Below, one piece after another: positions 41,101 through 60,344 of a stretch of DNA of 64,000 nt. The position numbers and the translations under genes are program-made. The notes beneath the pieces were generated by a model. That model was not told the DNA's origin, searched no databases, and saw only the letters and a program-made list of their open reading frames with translations. Source of the DNA: Chrysomallon squamiferum. Its lineage: Eukaryota; Mollusca; Gastropoda; Neomphalida; Peltospiridae. Each line of letters opens with the position of its first letter. Positions within the stretch are counted from its first letter, which is position 1. The stretch is taken from the NCBI GenBank assembly GCA_012295275.1, contig CM022679.1, positions 23,654,502-23,718,501 of the forward strand, in the 5' to 3' direction.

Positions 41101-43098
41101 ACTTGATTTGCTCTCTCATTTACTTCCATTGGTTAAATGGCACATGTGCACAGTCCGATTTATGAGCCACAGAATAAAGAAATGTAATGTTTCTAAAACT
41201 ACTCTGGAAGCATTTATTTATAAATCTGAACTACAAGAGAATGAAGGTTCAAAACAAATGTTGCTGAAAACATATGACACTTTCATTAAGTCATGGAATA
41301 AGTTGAGAGATCATTTAAGACTTCTTCAAAAGTACAATTCTGACATTGCTGAAATGGAAAGGATAAACAAAGAAAGTAATTTGTCTGAAATACTTATTAT
41401 GGGTGACACATCTCCACTTTACCAGGTAATGAAAGCTCTTGAAAAAATGCACAATGAATTGCTTGATGATTCCATAATAATCAGCTTATGCATGAAATGC
41501 CTCTCTACAAGTTTCTTGATTAAAAATACAGATCATACAAGTGAAGTCTCTGTTCTTCCATGTCTTAATCTTGAGAACATAACAGAAAAAGACATTATTT
41601 CTAATCCTCTTGATGAAGATTTGTTAAAGTTTTCTCAGTGTAATACAAACCCTGGTTGTGGACTTCAAAGAGAATATGACTTCTATCAGATTGAAATGCA
41701 AGTTGCAGATAAATGCCTGATAAATAAGCCATACATAAAGATCCAGACAAACTTTCCTCAAGTAATCTTTTCTGGGGAAATGCTCCAAAAATCAAAAACT
41801 ATGTTTCACAAAATACGTCAGATTGTGGCCCAAAAACCACTAAACAAAGAAACAGAAAGATCAGTTTTGCAATTTAAAGAAAATAATTCAGTGAATCTAC
41901 AAGGACTTTTGAATTACCTGGAAATGGCTTTCAATCTTCTGACAAGAGAGCATGTATTAATACAGGATGTTGATCAGGTCCTCACAGACTTTCTTCAGCA
42001 GTGGAAATCTCTGATATCAGTTGTTGAAAATCCAGCTGTAATCACATTTTGTTCTAAAGTGCATATTTGTCATATTATTGCACTCTATGAATTTGTTGAA
42101 CTTTTGATGGCTGATGTTGTTCTTGAGTCTTTAGAAGAGAAATATAATAAACAAATTCCAACTGAAGCTTGTGACCATTTTGAAATGTGTATTAATAAAG
42201 CATCCACTGAATTCCTTGAAACTTTTGTTCATGCTCTGAAAAGATTTGCCTTTAGATATCTCTCTGCTTCTAATGTAAATGCCTCTGAGAAACTTGCACC
42301 ATATCTAATGGACTCAACATTATGGCCAGGCGGCACTGTTCCAAAGGAGCCTTGTCCAGGAATAAATACAATTGCAGATATTGTGTCACCCTCACTGGCA
42401 GTTGAAAATACAATGAAGATCATTCAGTTTGTTGAGAAAACACTTGAGGTTAGTACATCTTAGTCTGTATCCAATTAAACATATGATATATATATTCTTC
42501 AATCCAAACCTGTTACAAAATGTTATATTTTTTCATTAAAATCATGCTTCAGTAGTTTCATTTTGTTTAACTGTAAATAGTTATAATAGCAATTTGTGTT
42601 GAACATGGCAAAGGTTTTGGTTTATTACTAACTTTTCCCAATTCTTTCATTAAATTGAATTAAATGTTGATGGTTTGCAGTAACTATTCATGTTGATTTA
42701 TGGTTTCTTATTTTTAATTATCTAGTTTAAAATTAACTTATTAAGTGTGCCTGAAGAAGCGAGTACACCACTTAAAAAATGATTTAATAGTTCAGTTAAA
42801 TCACTGATACAAAAGAGCATTCTATTTAGAATTTTTGAATTCTGTTTAGATGAAAAATCAAATTAATATAATTACCCTTTTTACATACATACATACATAC
42901 ATATATATAGAACTTTATATATTTTCTTTTTTTCTTTTCTCTCTCCTCATTATTATCAGTTGTACATTTTTTTTCGTCAAAATACAGAATAAGACAAATA
43001 AGCTTGCAGCAGCAAGTTCCAGACTTGTATTCCAAGCTGACAGGTTGCTAAGCAGACGTCAAGCAACTAAAATTTCAAAACATTTCAGAAAAAAATGA
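16399..43098 (+). CDS. RNF213: RNF213-family giant AAA+ protein, RING apparently lost
   Basis: Nine exons join with one open frame to about 4,847 residues (human RNF213 is ~5,200): 16399-16450, 19200-19584, 21141-21216, 21824-21955, 22470-22601, 24184-24315, 26088-27805, 30643-42448 and 42988-43098. ATG 16399 is the first start and all junctions are GT..AG. Exons 4-6 are 132-base paralogues. AAA+ motifs: a P-loop-like VAGQGKT (K1769), Walker A GETGCGKT (K2154) with Walker B FLDE (D2207/E2208), and GKPGCSKS (K2469) with ILDE (D2536/E2537). The later stretch CMEQGIVLILKDLDNIYGSL..PPFLNRFEK is diagnostic of RNF213. In vertebrates RNF213 is a cytosolic, lipid-droplet and pathogen-coating ubiquitin ligase. 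No RING is visible where one is expected; five 14-residue repeats (3496-3562) lie there. The later Cys cluster (C4107, C4109, C4128, C4131, C4135, C4139) lacks the RZ signature. Family assignment is firm; exact orthology and ligase loss are inferred. Confidence 0.93.
16451..19199 (+). other. Intron 1 of the RNF213-like gene
   Basis: Intron of 2.7 kb between G|GTAAGT and CTTTCAG|A. It contains a poly-A run near 17876-17895 and, at 18416-18600, a dispersed repeat related to 63830-64000. No additional in-frame exon is needed, because the flanking phases match. Confidence 0.75.
18416..18600. repeat. Dispersed repeat copy, also found at 63830-64000
   Basis: Shares TTAACCCTGAAAT, then TAAAAACAA.GTAAACAAATG.CAT and AAATGCACA, in the same order and spacing as 63830-64000, and ends near GTGAAGT.TGT. 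It looks like an old mobile-element fragment; the class is unknown. Confidence 0.45.
21647..21737 (+). pseudogene. Duplicated exon-like segment A inside an RNF213-like intron
   Basis: After GGTTCTTCACAG an open stretch reads MEKLICQIFLLLDNQYKKS, closely matching the segment at 23083-23172. No good splice donor follows and it is not needed for the frame. It may be a relic exon, a rarely used cassette exon, or simply duplicated intron. Confidence 0.35.
21824..24315 (+). repeat. Triplicated 132-base exon (exons 4, 5, 6 of the RNF213-like gene)
   Basis: Exons 21824-21955, 22470-22601 and 24184-24315 are each exactly 132 bases (44 codons), phase 0 at both ends, and start AAT G(T/A)T GT/TC. Each ends in GATCCA followed by the donor GTATGTTTGAGTTT. 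The peptides share KSRT, KE......YEQ and (N/I)DP. Flanking intron is copied too: TTTCAAAATA.AAAAATAAAATAA precedes all three, and exons 5 and 6 also share GATTATGATTATTATTACAG. Exons 5 and 6 are the most similar pair. The encoded segment (residues 172-303) is Ser/Pro/Glu-rich and probably disordered. Confidence 0.9.
23083..23172 (+). pseudogene. Duplicated exon-like segment B inside an RNF213-like intron
   Basis: After GGTTCTTTACAG an open stretch reads EEKLICKYFLKKLDKQYKEN, a paralogue of the segment at 21647-21737. The predicted peptide is helical and charged. It lies in the intron between exons 5 and 6 and is not required by the frame. Confidence 0.35.
27806..30642 (+). other. Intron 7 of the RNF213-like gene
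   Basis: Intron of 2.8 kb between CACAG|GTATGA and TTGTAG|GTC (phase 2). Contains a (CA)n run at 29096-29124. No further exon or gene recognised. Confidence 0.8.
29096..29124. repeat. (CA)n microsatellite
   Basis: Pure CA run in intron 7. Confidence 0.96.
38501..38698 (+). repeat. In-frame 42-base minisatellite coding for an acidic 14-residue repeat
   Basis: Five consecutive units (38501-38542, 38543-38584, 38585-38626, 38627-38668 and a truncated fifth) code for EKISDLVENTTDTS and close variants. Units 1 and 2 differ by one base (GAC/GAT), which points to recent expansion. An acidic Asp/Asn/Glu stretch lies shortly before it (about 38095-38130). The repeat occupies the place where other RNF213 proteins carry the RING finger. 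Confidence 0.95.
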
Positions 43099-44150
43099 AT
43101 GGAGATTCCACAAAAGGTACCTTGAATATGTTGTTAAGAAATTGTTGGGTTTTTTTGGTCCATTTTTTTATCTTATTGGTTTGAAATTTTTAAAGAATAT
43201 TATTATAACTCATATAGTTATTTTCACAAATTTTCCATGCACATTTGTTATAATAATTTAAATAGAATAGCTATTTTCTAATATCAGAAAACGTGGTTCT
43301 TAAAGGATCTGACATTTTTCTATGACAATTAGATCACATAATATTTATGTTTTTATATATTAGACATTTTTGGGGTCAGGCATGAATATTGATGGGTTAG
43401 TGCAAAGTGAATCAATGGTACATGTATTGAAATAATTTTTAAAATGTATGATAATTTTAAATGTTGGTCACACAAGTGAATATTTATCTCTTCATTATTA
43501 TGGAAATGGTGAAAAATATTAAAGAATGAAAGTGATAACATTTATAGTAGATTATTTTTCGTTATGATACTATAAATTGTAGATTATATGGTTTTCACTT
43601 TACATGCAAAAATATTATATCTCACACAATCACATATTTAGATTTTAAAATAATAAGATGTTAATGATAAAAGATTCATTGAAAATGTATTTCATTTCAA
43701 AATCTTTCTTTTCTTTTTTTACAGTGAATATTATAAACAGTAGAAGAAGACACAAGCAACTGTTTAACTTCTGATCTCTTCAGATGTAATCAGAAATCAC
43801 TGGAAACCATGATTTTTTTGTTGTTGGTTTTTTTCAAATGAAAATAATTGTATATAAACTTTACAATCCGTATGTTTGTGATCATGTACAGTTCCCTGAA
43901 TTTGTAATAATTCACTGATGATTTATCTGTGATGTTATAGTTAAAGTTCTGATGCTTCTCGTAATTTTGTAGGATTGATGCTGTTGTGTGAATCAGTTCC
44001 ATTATAAGTTCGTATTCGTGTTTTTATTACTTTTTTGTTAGAAAGTGATGTCCAAACTCTTGTTGTAAATAACTAGATTGTAATTAATAAATATTTATCA
44101 TATTTACTTTAGTTTCTTTACCTTGTATATATAATATGTTGTTTGTTTGC
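43099..44150 (+). other. Likely 3' untranslated region of the RNF213-like gene
   Basis: After TGA 43096-43098 a possible donor (AAAAG|GTACCTTG, near 43114) and acceptor (TTTTTTACAG|TGAATA, about 43724) would give a final non-coding exon. An AATTAATAAATATTT motif near 44085 could be the poly-A signal. No coding frame is recognised. Confidence 0.45.
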
Positions 44151-44164
44151 AGCTGTGGATAAAC

Positions 44165-44945
44165 CATGTTATATTTGATCCACAGATGAGAATAGTTGCA
44201 TGCTGATATCTTTCAAATAATTTCTTTTCTTTTATAGAAATTTGTAAATTGTACATAATGGTATTTTGCTTGTTGAATCTTTCACATTACTTATTTTTGT
44301 TTGTTTGCAGAAATCTGAAAATTGAACATAATAATATTTTGCATGCTGACATGTTTCATATCATTTTTATAGAAATTTGTAAATTGTACATAATGATAAT
44401 GTGCATGCTGATACCTTTCATATCATTTTTATAGAAATTTGTAAATTGTACATAATGATAATGTGCATGCTGATATCTTTCATATCATGTTTATAGAAAT
44501 TTGTAAATTGTACATAATGATATTTTTTATTGCTGATATCTTTCATATCATTTTTATAGAAATTTGTAAATTGTACATAATGATAATGTGCATGCTGATA
44601 TCTTTCATATCATGTTCATAGAAATTTGTAAATTGTACATAATGATATTTTGCATGCTGATATCTTTGATGTCATTTATAGAAATTTGTAAATTGTACAT
44701 TATACTTTGCATGCTGATACCTTTCATATCATTTTTGTTATTCTATAGAAATTTGTAAATTCCACTTTATGATATTTTGCTTGTTGACATGTTTCGTCTA
44801 CTTCTTTTTTTCTTTTTTTTTTCATAGAAATCTGTAAATTGTACATAATAATATTTTGCATGTTGACACCTTTAAAAAAAAGAAAAAGAAGAAGATTGTT
44901 TTATAGAAATTGTGAATAATACATAATCATATTTTCAGTGTGTTG
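44165..44945. repeat. ~62-base tandem repeat, about 11 units
   Basis: Units read roughly TTTTTATAGAAATTTGTAAATTGTACATAATGATA.T.TGCATGCTGATA.CTTTCATATCA. About eleven copies are present; the middle ones are nearly identical and the edges are diverged. Most units hold a T-rich tract ending in ATAG, which resembles a splice acceptor. It lies just downstream of the likely transcript end of the RNF213-like gene. Confidence 0.92.
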
Positions 44946-47900
44946 GACATAATATTCATATGATTCTTTTGCTTTTTAAAATTTTGTGTTTTTTCCAGTT
45001 CATTTCTGATTGAGTTAAAATTTGTAGAATACTTTATGATGTTTTATATTATTTTAATACATTGCTGATATTTGGTGGCACATTTTTGGAAATTTGCTTT
45101 TAATTTATTTTTACAGTCACTAAGCCAGTGTCACTTTCTTAATATATTTAATGTTTGAAGAAATTTGATATAGTTCTGTTGAATGTTTTTTGATATGTGT
45201 TGTTTCTTTTTCGTGTATATTTTCAAGTCCATATAATACATAAAATATTTTTATATGTCACTGTTTTTGTTTTTGAACAAAATTTGTTTCTAGAAAAAAG
45301 TCAGATATATATTTACTTTAGTTTTGAATTCTGTGATCAGGTATTGCTTTTGTACTTTAAATAGTGTAATGTTTGATATACTGTAACAGAATTATTTTTT
45401 TTTTTGGTCACCTCCATCATATAGTGAATATAACTTCCAGGTTTTTCTATTCATATTCATTTGAAATAATGTATTGGCTATTATTGTAAATGAATGGGTT
45501 TTAATTGATCATAATTCTATTGCTTTTACCATCAAATGTATTGTTGTTGGTTTTTTAAATATGATTCTTCATTAATGATTGGATTCAATGTAAAATAATA
45601 CATATTTTTATCATTTGTTTTATTATTATTATTATTTTTTTGTTGTTGATAATTATAATAATTTTCTTTCAAAGTATGGTATAAGAATTAATGGTATTGA
45701 TACATTTCTTTAAAAATATCTTAGTGATTCTGTATGTGTACATGTAATGCAAGTAATATATTGTTTATTGTTGATATTCATGTATGTTTTGATTAACCAA
45801 ATGTATCCTATATTATTAAATTCCATTGGTTTGCTACTGAAATATTATGATTATGATGCATATTGTTTAGTGTTGAGGAAACTGGAAATAATGCTTATTG
45901 GTATTTTTCATTTTACATTATTACATAAAAAATTACAATTAAAGAAACATCCTATTTATATAAATCTAATGTTGAACATACCATTGACAAAACTTATGTA
46001 TGTTTATATGTATGTGTGTATATACATGTTTATATATTTCTTTCTTTTTTTAATTATCGTCATAGATTTTTATGATTGTTATGGATATATTTATCACTGA
46101 AATATTTTTTACTTTGAAATGCTTAGTTTTCTATTGATATACATAGAGCCCAGTCACACAAAATTGTGACAAAAACTAGAATATCTGTTTGGGTTCTTAC
46201 TGCTGTAGAATATTTAATTAAACTGTGGCACCACTGACAAAAAATAATAATCTTAAGATCAAAAGTTAAAAATATAAATTTTTGTTATTCAGCTCCTGTT
46301 TCAAGTATGTATTTGTGAGTTTATATATGTGTGTGTGGGTCTGTTTTCATTTATGAAATTAAATTTGAAAATATTGACTAACAGTTTGGATTTGGTAACT
46401 GTTAGATATAATAATAGGTTTTTGAACAAGAAGCCCTTTCATGTAATTAAACATGAAATTGCTAACTGTATATATATATATATGTAAGAGATGCATGCCT
46501 TTATAGACTTTTGAAAACTGCTTTATTGTCATCTGAAGCATTCATTCTGAAGTGTCCAAATTGTTGTAATGACACACCTAAACATTTTAAAGTTGTCTGA
46601 TGTATGAATGGTCCCTTACCTATTTTTAATTCTAGTGACAGAAATGGAATGGAGTCATATAAAGTTAAATTAATACTCCATTATTTTTTATCTTTTTGGA
46701 GGGGTGTTAGTTATATGAAATACAGACAATGGCTGTCATAAAAGATGAAGCTCATATTAAAGTGCTTACTTAATTTAATATGGTGTTGAGGCTGACATTT
46801 GAAAAGTAATTGGTATTGGAGACCTTTGTATTGGCTTTTAAATAATTTTAAAAGCTCTGATTATATATTTATAATAGTAAGTTTGAATTTATTAATATAT
46901 TACAGTAGAAATATGTAGTTGGTTTATTTTAACATAATTTTTCTTTGCTAATCTAAATTGAAATGTTTTTTTGATTTTAGTTTTATTACTAATGTAAGTA
47001 AATTGTCAGTGAAAATATGATATCAGCTGGAAATGTATTTGAAGTTTATGTAATAATTGTGAAGGAATGAAAGTAAAATAAAATGATTTTAAAATATAGG
47101 TAATGAAAAGGAGATAAGGATTAAGGAAAATATTGTGATATATAATAGGAATTATTCGGTGAAACTTTATTTTATTATGCTAACAATATTTTATTCTATG
47201 TCGTTAATTAAATTTAATAAAATAATAATGATATTAGTTACTATTATTATTATACTGATGGCTTTTAATTATTTATAAGGCTGATTTTATAAAGAAATTT
47301 ATAATATATTAAGATAAAATTAAAATTATATTATATTATTGCTTATACATACATACATACATATATATATGGCTTTTAATTATTTATAAGGCTGATTTTA
47401 TAAATAAATTTATAATATATTAAGATAAAATTAAAATTATATTACATTATTACTTATATATATATATCTTCACAGGCAACTGCAAATACTGAAAACAGTT
47501 CACAGCTTCAAATCCTACCTGTCATTGGTTATCCTTTATGTAAATGGATAATTTCCATGGCTTCCCACTTTTTTATAACTGACTTATATATATATATATA
47601 TATATTTGTTTTAAAATACTAAATAATTAAAAAAAAAAAAATGTTGTGATAAAATTTATAATTTTAATTAGGATAATAAAGTTTATCAACAGTTTTCAGT
47701 ATTTTGGAATTAATATTTGTTGACACTTAAAAGTAAGATAGTTTTTATATAATTAACACTGTGTCATATTAATTATTAATAAGTGGTTGTTCTGTGCAGA
47801 TAAATTTGATATCTTACATATATTACATATATTATAATTTATACATTAGTATTCCCTAATATTTTCCCAAACCCATGATTAGCTTCTATTATAAAGTAAA

Positions 47901-48552
47901 AATGTTAAGTAAAACAAAAATATCAAAATTTAAAACACAGCTAATTAAAAACCGGCTTTTTTTAAAACCTGTTTTTGATCTTTGGAATAAAAACTAAACC
48001 ACTAAAATTCATTTAATATTTAATTTCATTTTCCAAAGAATTCTGTAAACACTGGGCTCAAACTTAATGGGTTTGGGAAATAAGGATATATTTGAGACAT
48101 TTCCTGTGTGGGAAGTTTGATTCTTTTCAAAATTAGAACTAAAAACAATATATATAACCTATACATTTCTTTTTTTGTTGTTGTTTAATTATTAATTATA
48201 ATAGGATATTTGATTTCAGTAATTTATGTGATACCAAATGAAAATAACTCTTCATAGGTCTCAAAAAGTGAACCAAAAATTTAAAATATATTTTATTTTT
48301 CAGTACTTTCCACATTTAAATGTCTCAAATTATTCCAAGAAAAATAAATGTAAAATAAGTAATTATTTTAGAAAACCTTTTTTTTATTTGCTTTGTACCA
48401 AAAATCAGAGTGTTTGAAGTTAGCAGAGTTTATAATAAAATATTTTGTCAATCAGTTATTAAACTCTTTGCCATCAAACAGCAAAGATTTATCAGAAACA
48501 GTCAGTACCCAGGAATCATACTGGATTAAGGAAAACATGATACAGTATTTTA
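44946..48552. other. Intergenic AT-rich sequence without a recognised gene
   Basis: Only short open frames are present, none with a domain. Holds an 88-base direct repeat (47260-47458) and TA-rich runs near 46470 and 47585-47606. Confidence 0.6.
47260..47458. repeat. 88-base direct repeat, two copies
   Basis: 47260-47347 and 47371-47458 are nearly identical (GGCTTTTAATTATTTATAAG onward) and are separated by an ACATACAT/ATATAT run. Confidence 0.92.
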
Positions 48553-49102
48553 GAGCAGGGGTCTGCAGTGTTTTTGGAATGGTAGGCCAAATAGCAGAAC
48601 TGAATTGGCTCAGTGGACACATGTACTGGTTTTGATAGTAGATAGAGAAAAAGAAAAAAAAAAAAACCTCATTAGACTTATTGCAAGTAATATCAGTTTT
48701 AATAATATTAGTAATAATATTCTGAGATTTAATTATACAATAGCCATTTACATAACAAATTATTATTTACAATTTGTAAAGTTGTATTGTACAAAATGTG
48801 TTAGAAACACATCGAAAGACAACATTCTTTAATTTATGGACATATTATTCCATTGTCAAATGATTATTTTGTTTTTTTTGCTTGTTCTTTTCTTTTTTTT
48901 TTCTTTTTTTCTGAATGTTTTCACACTATTAGTTTTATAATAATATGTTTTTTTCTGATGTTTCAACTTACAGAAATTTATTATTTATTAATATTATTTT
49001 AGTGGGGAACTAACTTACTATGAAGTCAATATCCAGATGCTCCCCATAATTAATCTTAGTTGTGAGAGAATCAAAGAAACCATAGGCTGCTGAACCCTGC
49101 TC
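48553..49102. mobile_element. Possible hAT-type MITE
   Basis: The left end GAGCAGGGGTCTGCAGTGTT and the right end AGGCTGCTGAACCCTGCTC form an imperfect terminal inverted repeat (GAGCAGGG..TC.GCAG). The CAGGGGTCTGCA-type terminus followed by TTTTTGGAATGGTAGGCCAA is typical of Charlie/Tip100-like hAT elements. The interior (~550 bases) has no transposase. A clean 8-base target duplication is not visible, so the call is tentative. Confidence 0.4.
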
Positions 49103-52100
49103 ATAAAAAAATAAAGTCAAAATCATGATTGCTAATGATGCACATAAGGTAAACTGTAGTTGATATAGCTGTTTTGAAAGTACATTTTTATTACTTATTT
49201 TTCAAATTTTTAACACTGAATATTTTACAAAATTATTTTTATTATTACTTTTTTTAATGTAAAATTTTAAAGATGCCTTTTAAAATAAAATCATTGTAAC
49301 ATCACGGAGGATGAAAAAAAAAAACAAAATTCAAAAGTAAACTAAAATGAATATTTAAAATTTTATTATAAACTCTATTTTAATTGTATTTTATAAATTT
49401 TATTTGTATTCAGTTTTGCTTTTTAATAAATGTATAAAAAAATAATTGATTGTTCTTTATTTTGTTTCTAGTTGCTGAAGGAAGAACTAAGTGTTTTATT
49501 TATGATTCTCTAACTTTCTAAATTTGTTACATGGTATCTTTATTATTCACCTTTTCATGGAGAACAAATTACACGTAAAAACCTTTGACTAACCAGTCAC
49601 AAGATTTATTTTCGAGTGAAAAAGGTCCAGTACTGAGGATTGTACTGAGGATTGTATGTGCTGAATATTTAAATAACATTTAAAAACTTCAAATCTTAAT
49701 CAATCTATATTCAATGAGTAATTTTTCAGATCAATCTAAACCAAAGTCATTTCAATGATTTCGTTGAAAACTTGTTTCATAGTAATGTATAAACATTATT
49801 TGCACAAACTGCTATATAGGTATGAGTAAGTAAATTTCAATTATATGCTAAATATGAGGTACCAAATGAAGCAAATAATCTGATGAAAATATTTCTAATG
49901 CGATATTTATTTACTTTTAATTCACAAAATGTATTTTTAGTCAGTGGTTATTCATATGCTTCTTAGAAAAAGAATGAAAAAAAGGAAAGAAGAGAAAGTT
50001 CTGATAACCCCAGTTTATTCACTGTCATATTATTATTACACATATAATATTTAGAATAATATTTAGTATAATATTTAGAATATTTACATCAGCACAGTAT
50101 TATAATGCACCATTCCATATTCAGTAAAATACATACTTAGGCATAGATAAACCAGTCTTGGAACTGTGGATGGATTGGAAACTAAACGAGGATTGATCCA
50201 ATTACAGTCAAAGCTACACTCTAACCATTTGGCAAAGACTGTGCAATAATTCAGTGCAAATCAATTATAAGCCATGCATATTTCACAAAAGTATATTAAA
50301 TCCATGCATTGTCCCAAATTTTCTCCATTATATTTTAAAGAATGAAAATAATAATTGAAGATTTATTGCTTTTATGTTTTAATTATTTTTTATTCTATTT
50401 ATTTTATTTTTAAAACTTTTAATCATTTTTTTTTAATTATTATTATTATTTAGTTAAAATGTTGAGCAGAAGCCTCAGAATATAATTATAGTCTCCAATT
50501 TTTTAAATTTGGGAAAGACTTGTCTTCAATATTCCTTGCGTATGATATCAAGAATGACGAAAATGAAGCAGTTGTGTTAATTTATTCAACAGATTGTCAA
50601 CATGGTTTTTCACATTTTTCAGTAATCTTGCATTTAAATGTTTAGTGGCCCTCCACCTTGTCCATGTTTTATTGTGATATTTTATTATCACTGTAGTTTT
50701 TTATTTAATGCAGATATAAAACTATCTAAGCTCATTTTTACTTACAAGATCAACCAGTTTTACCTCCTCAGCATAAACAGTGATCTAAACACCCATGTGC
50801 TTGTGCTGAGGTAAATGAAAAAATAAAAAAATAAACAAAAATTTCTAACCTTTATTATGTCCAGATTTCATAGGAAAGTATTTATTTTAAATTTTTGTCC
50901 CAGATGTAAGTATGTTACTGTTTATTAGTGTCATTTTTGATAATAAAGAGAGTGGCTATTTTTCTTTAATTTTACACAATAAGTAAATTTAAAAAACAAC
51001 AGCAACAGAATTTTTTTAATTAGTCAGCGAAACCCTTGTCAGCATCACCATTACATTTTTTTACCATTCCAGGCAGTGCCCACAATTGGCACAAGTTTAC
51101 CTGACTTGAATGTTCCAGTCAGTAACACATTATTTTGACATTAATGTTTGTACAATAGTCTTTGTGCATAAGCATGAATTTCCCAAATGAAATTATTTAG
51201 TTTTTGTTTTCTGCTCCATTCATGAATAAATGAAACATGATATTGATCTATTTTTTTGTTAGTTTCCAGGCACATACAGAGAGAGAGAGAGAGAGCAATA
51301 ATACATAAACATTTAAGTTTAAAATGTTTTTATTACTTTTTTAAAACTGATACAAAGTTACTGATACAAAGATTCTGTAATTTATATTTATCATCTTTCA
51401 TTAAGAAGTAAAAACTATAAAAATAATTAAAACTCACATAAAAATGGTTTAAGCTAATTTTAATTATACTTGACTCTGAACAGACAGGCAGAAGGCAGGC
51501 AGATGTTTGGACATTTATAATCATTATCGCATGATTCAAATATTTGTCGACTGTCCATTCACCTGGAAAAGCTGAGCAGCAAGGTGTATATGTTTCAAAA
51601 TATCACTAAATCTGAACCATTCAAGTTCGAATTGCAGTGTTCACTGCCAGTACTTTTCACTTTACTAAGTTGAATATTGCCATTCTAACGTGAAGTTCTT
51701 ATAAAAAACAGAGAAACATATAAAAATATAAAGATTAATATTGTAAAACAGATAAGTACAGAGATATACGAGAAAATTATACTAAACAAAAGTATATTTT
51801 TACTTTTATGTGATTTAAATACTTTAAAAAATGAACCTATTTAAAATTGTTTTAAAAAGTAATAATAAAATACAAAATTTCTAACAGAATAAATAATAAT
51901 ACTCAGATATTTTCTGATAACAATTTTACATTTTTTTTTATTATTATTAGATAATTGCAATGAAATTCAAATGTTTTGTCATTGTTTAGTGGTTTAATGA
52001 GTTGATCAAAAATAAATCTACGGAAACTGAACAAACTGGTCATAAATATTGATAGTTTGAAAAAATATAAAACATTAAAACTTTTATTTTTTATCAAAAC

Positions 52101-52932
52101 GTATAAATTTCAGGGAAAAACACAATAAAAATATGGTACTAATTTTTTAAAATTATTTTTCTCTAATTACATTACATTATTATTATTATATATTTAATAA
52201 CTACTTGTGGAGATGTTTGTCAAAAAAATGCCTAATAATAATAATTTATAACCAGATTAGAAAAAATAGTTTAAAACATTTAGTGGCACTTACTCAAACA
52301 CACACACACACACACACACACAATTTGTTACATCAATAAAAACAATATAATTTTTTTTCAAAAATTAATACTTATATATAGCAAACAACATTTTCCATTG
52401 TAAATAACAATAATAATATAATAATCACAGAAAAACATTTTTCCTGAGGTCTCATTTCCCAATCCAACACACAGCTTTATAGATTGTGTGACCCATAATA
52501 GTAAATCTCTTCTGGTTTTAGATGTGAGAAGCTGAACAAAACTGTGGTTTATGGTGTCTGAAAAACTGAGAGGTTTCAAGAGAAAAAAAAACCAAAAGAA
52601 CAACACATACAAAAAAACAGGAAATGGGATCTAAAATAATGCAATAAAAACAAGGTCCTAACCAGCAGGATTAAAATCATTATGTGTTAAAACATGCCAT
52701 ATATCTTTAACTTCATTTTTGTTTCCTTTACATCTGAAATTGTCATAGCATTAACCTGTACACCAATCCATTATATGTGTGTGTGTGTGTTACAGATATT
52801 CAACAACTCTTTCAAAATACTAGTTCTATCATTGAGACAACTTGTGATCTGTGTTGAAAGTGTAAGTGCATATTGTCTTTTACTAGTACGGTATTTGAGT
52901 TAAAAAAATATTTTCATGATTTATCTGTAATA
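49103..52932. other. Intergenic AT-rich sequence without a recognised gene
   Basis: No exon with a recognisable domain on either strand. Contains a short (GA)n run near 51279-51296 and a (CA)n run at 52294-52322. The last few hundred bases probably hold the 3' untranslated region of the minus-strand PLBD1-like gene. Confidence 0.6.
52294..52322. repeat. (CA)n microsatellite
   Basis: Pure CA run. Confidence 0.95.
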
Positions 52933-60242
<7,310 letters not shown>

Positions 60243-60282
60243 CGATCAAAGCTGGGTTTCGAGTTCCTAGTTATTATTGGAA

Positions 60283-60344
60283 TCACATGATGCGCACGTG
60301 ACCCTGTGACAAATTCGGTTAAGCTCGTGAAACGTCTTATATAA
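60283..60344 (-). promoter_or_regulatory. PLBD1-like core promoter: TATA box, CLEAR-like E-box and M-box
   Basis: Read on the minus strand: TTATATAAGAC at 60334-60344 (TATA box, ~100 bases before the ATG), GTCACGTG at 60295-60302 (8 of 10 bases of the TFEB CLEAR motif GTCACGTGAC) and TCATGTGA at 60283-60290 (an MITF/TFEB M-box). With a start site about 30 bases past the TATA box, both E-boxes lie at the start site, the usual place for CLEAR elements of lysosomal genes. This fits a lysosomal PLBD1-like product. Confidence 0.55.

Noticed and set aside
48393-48635. 80-codon open frame on the plus strand
   Set aside because: No recognisable domain; it runs into the hAT-like element and has no splice or neighbour support.
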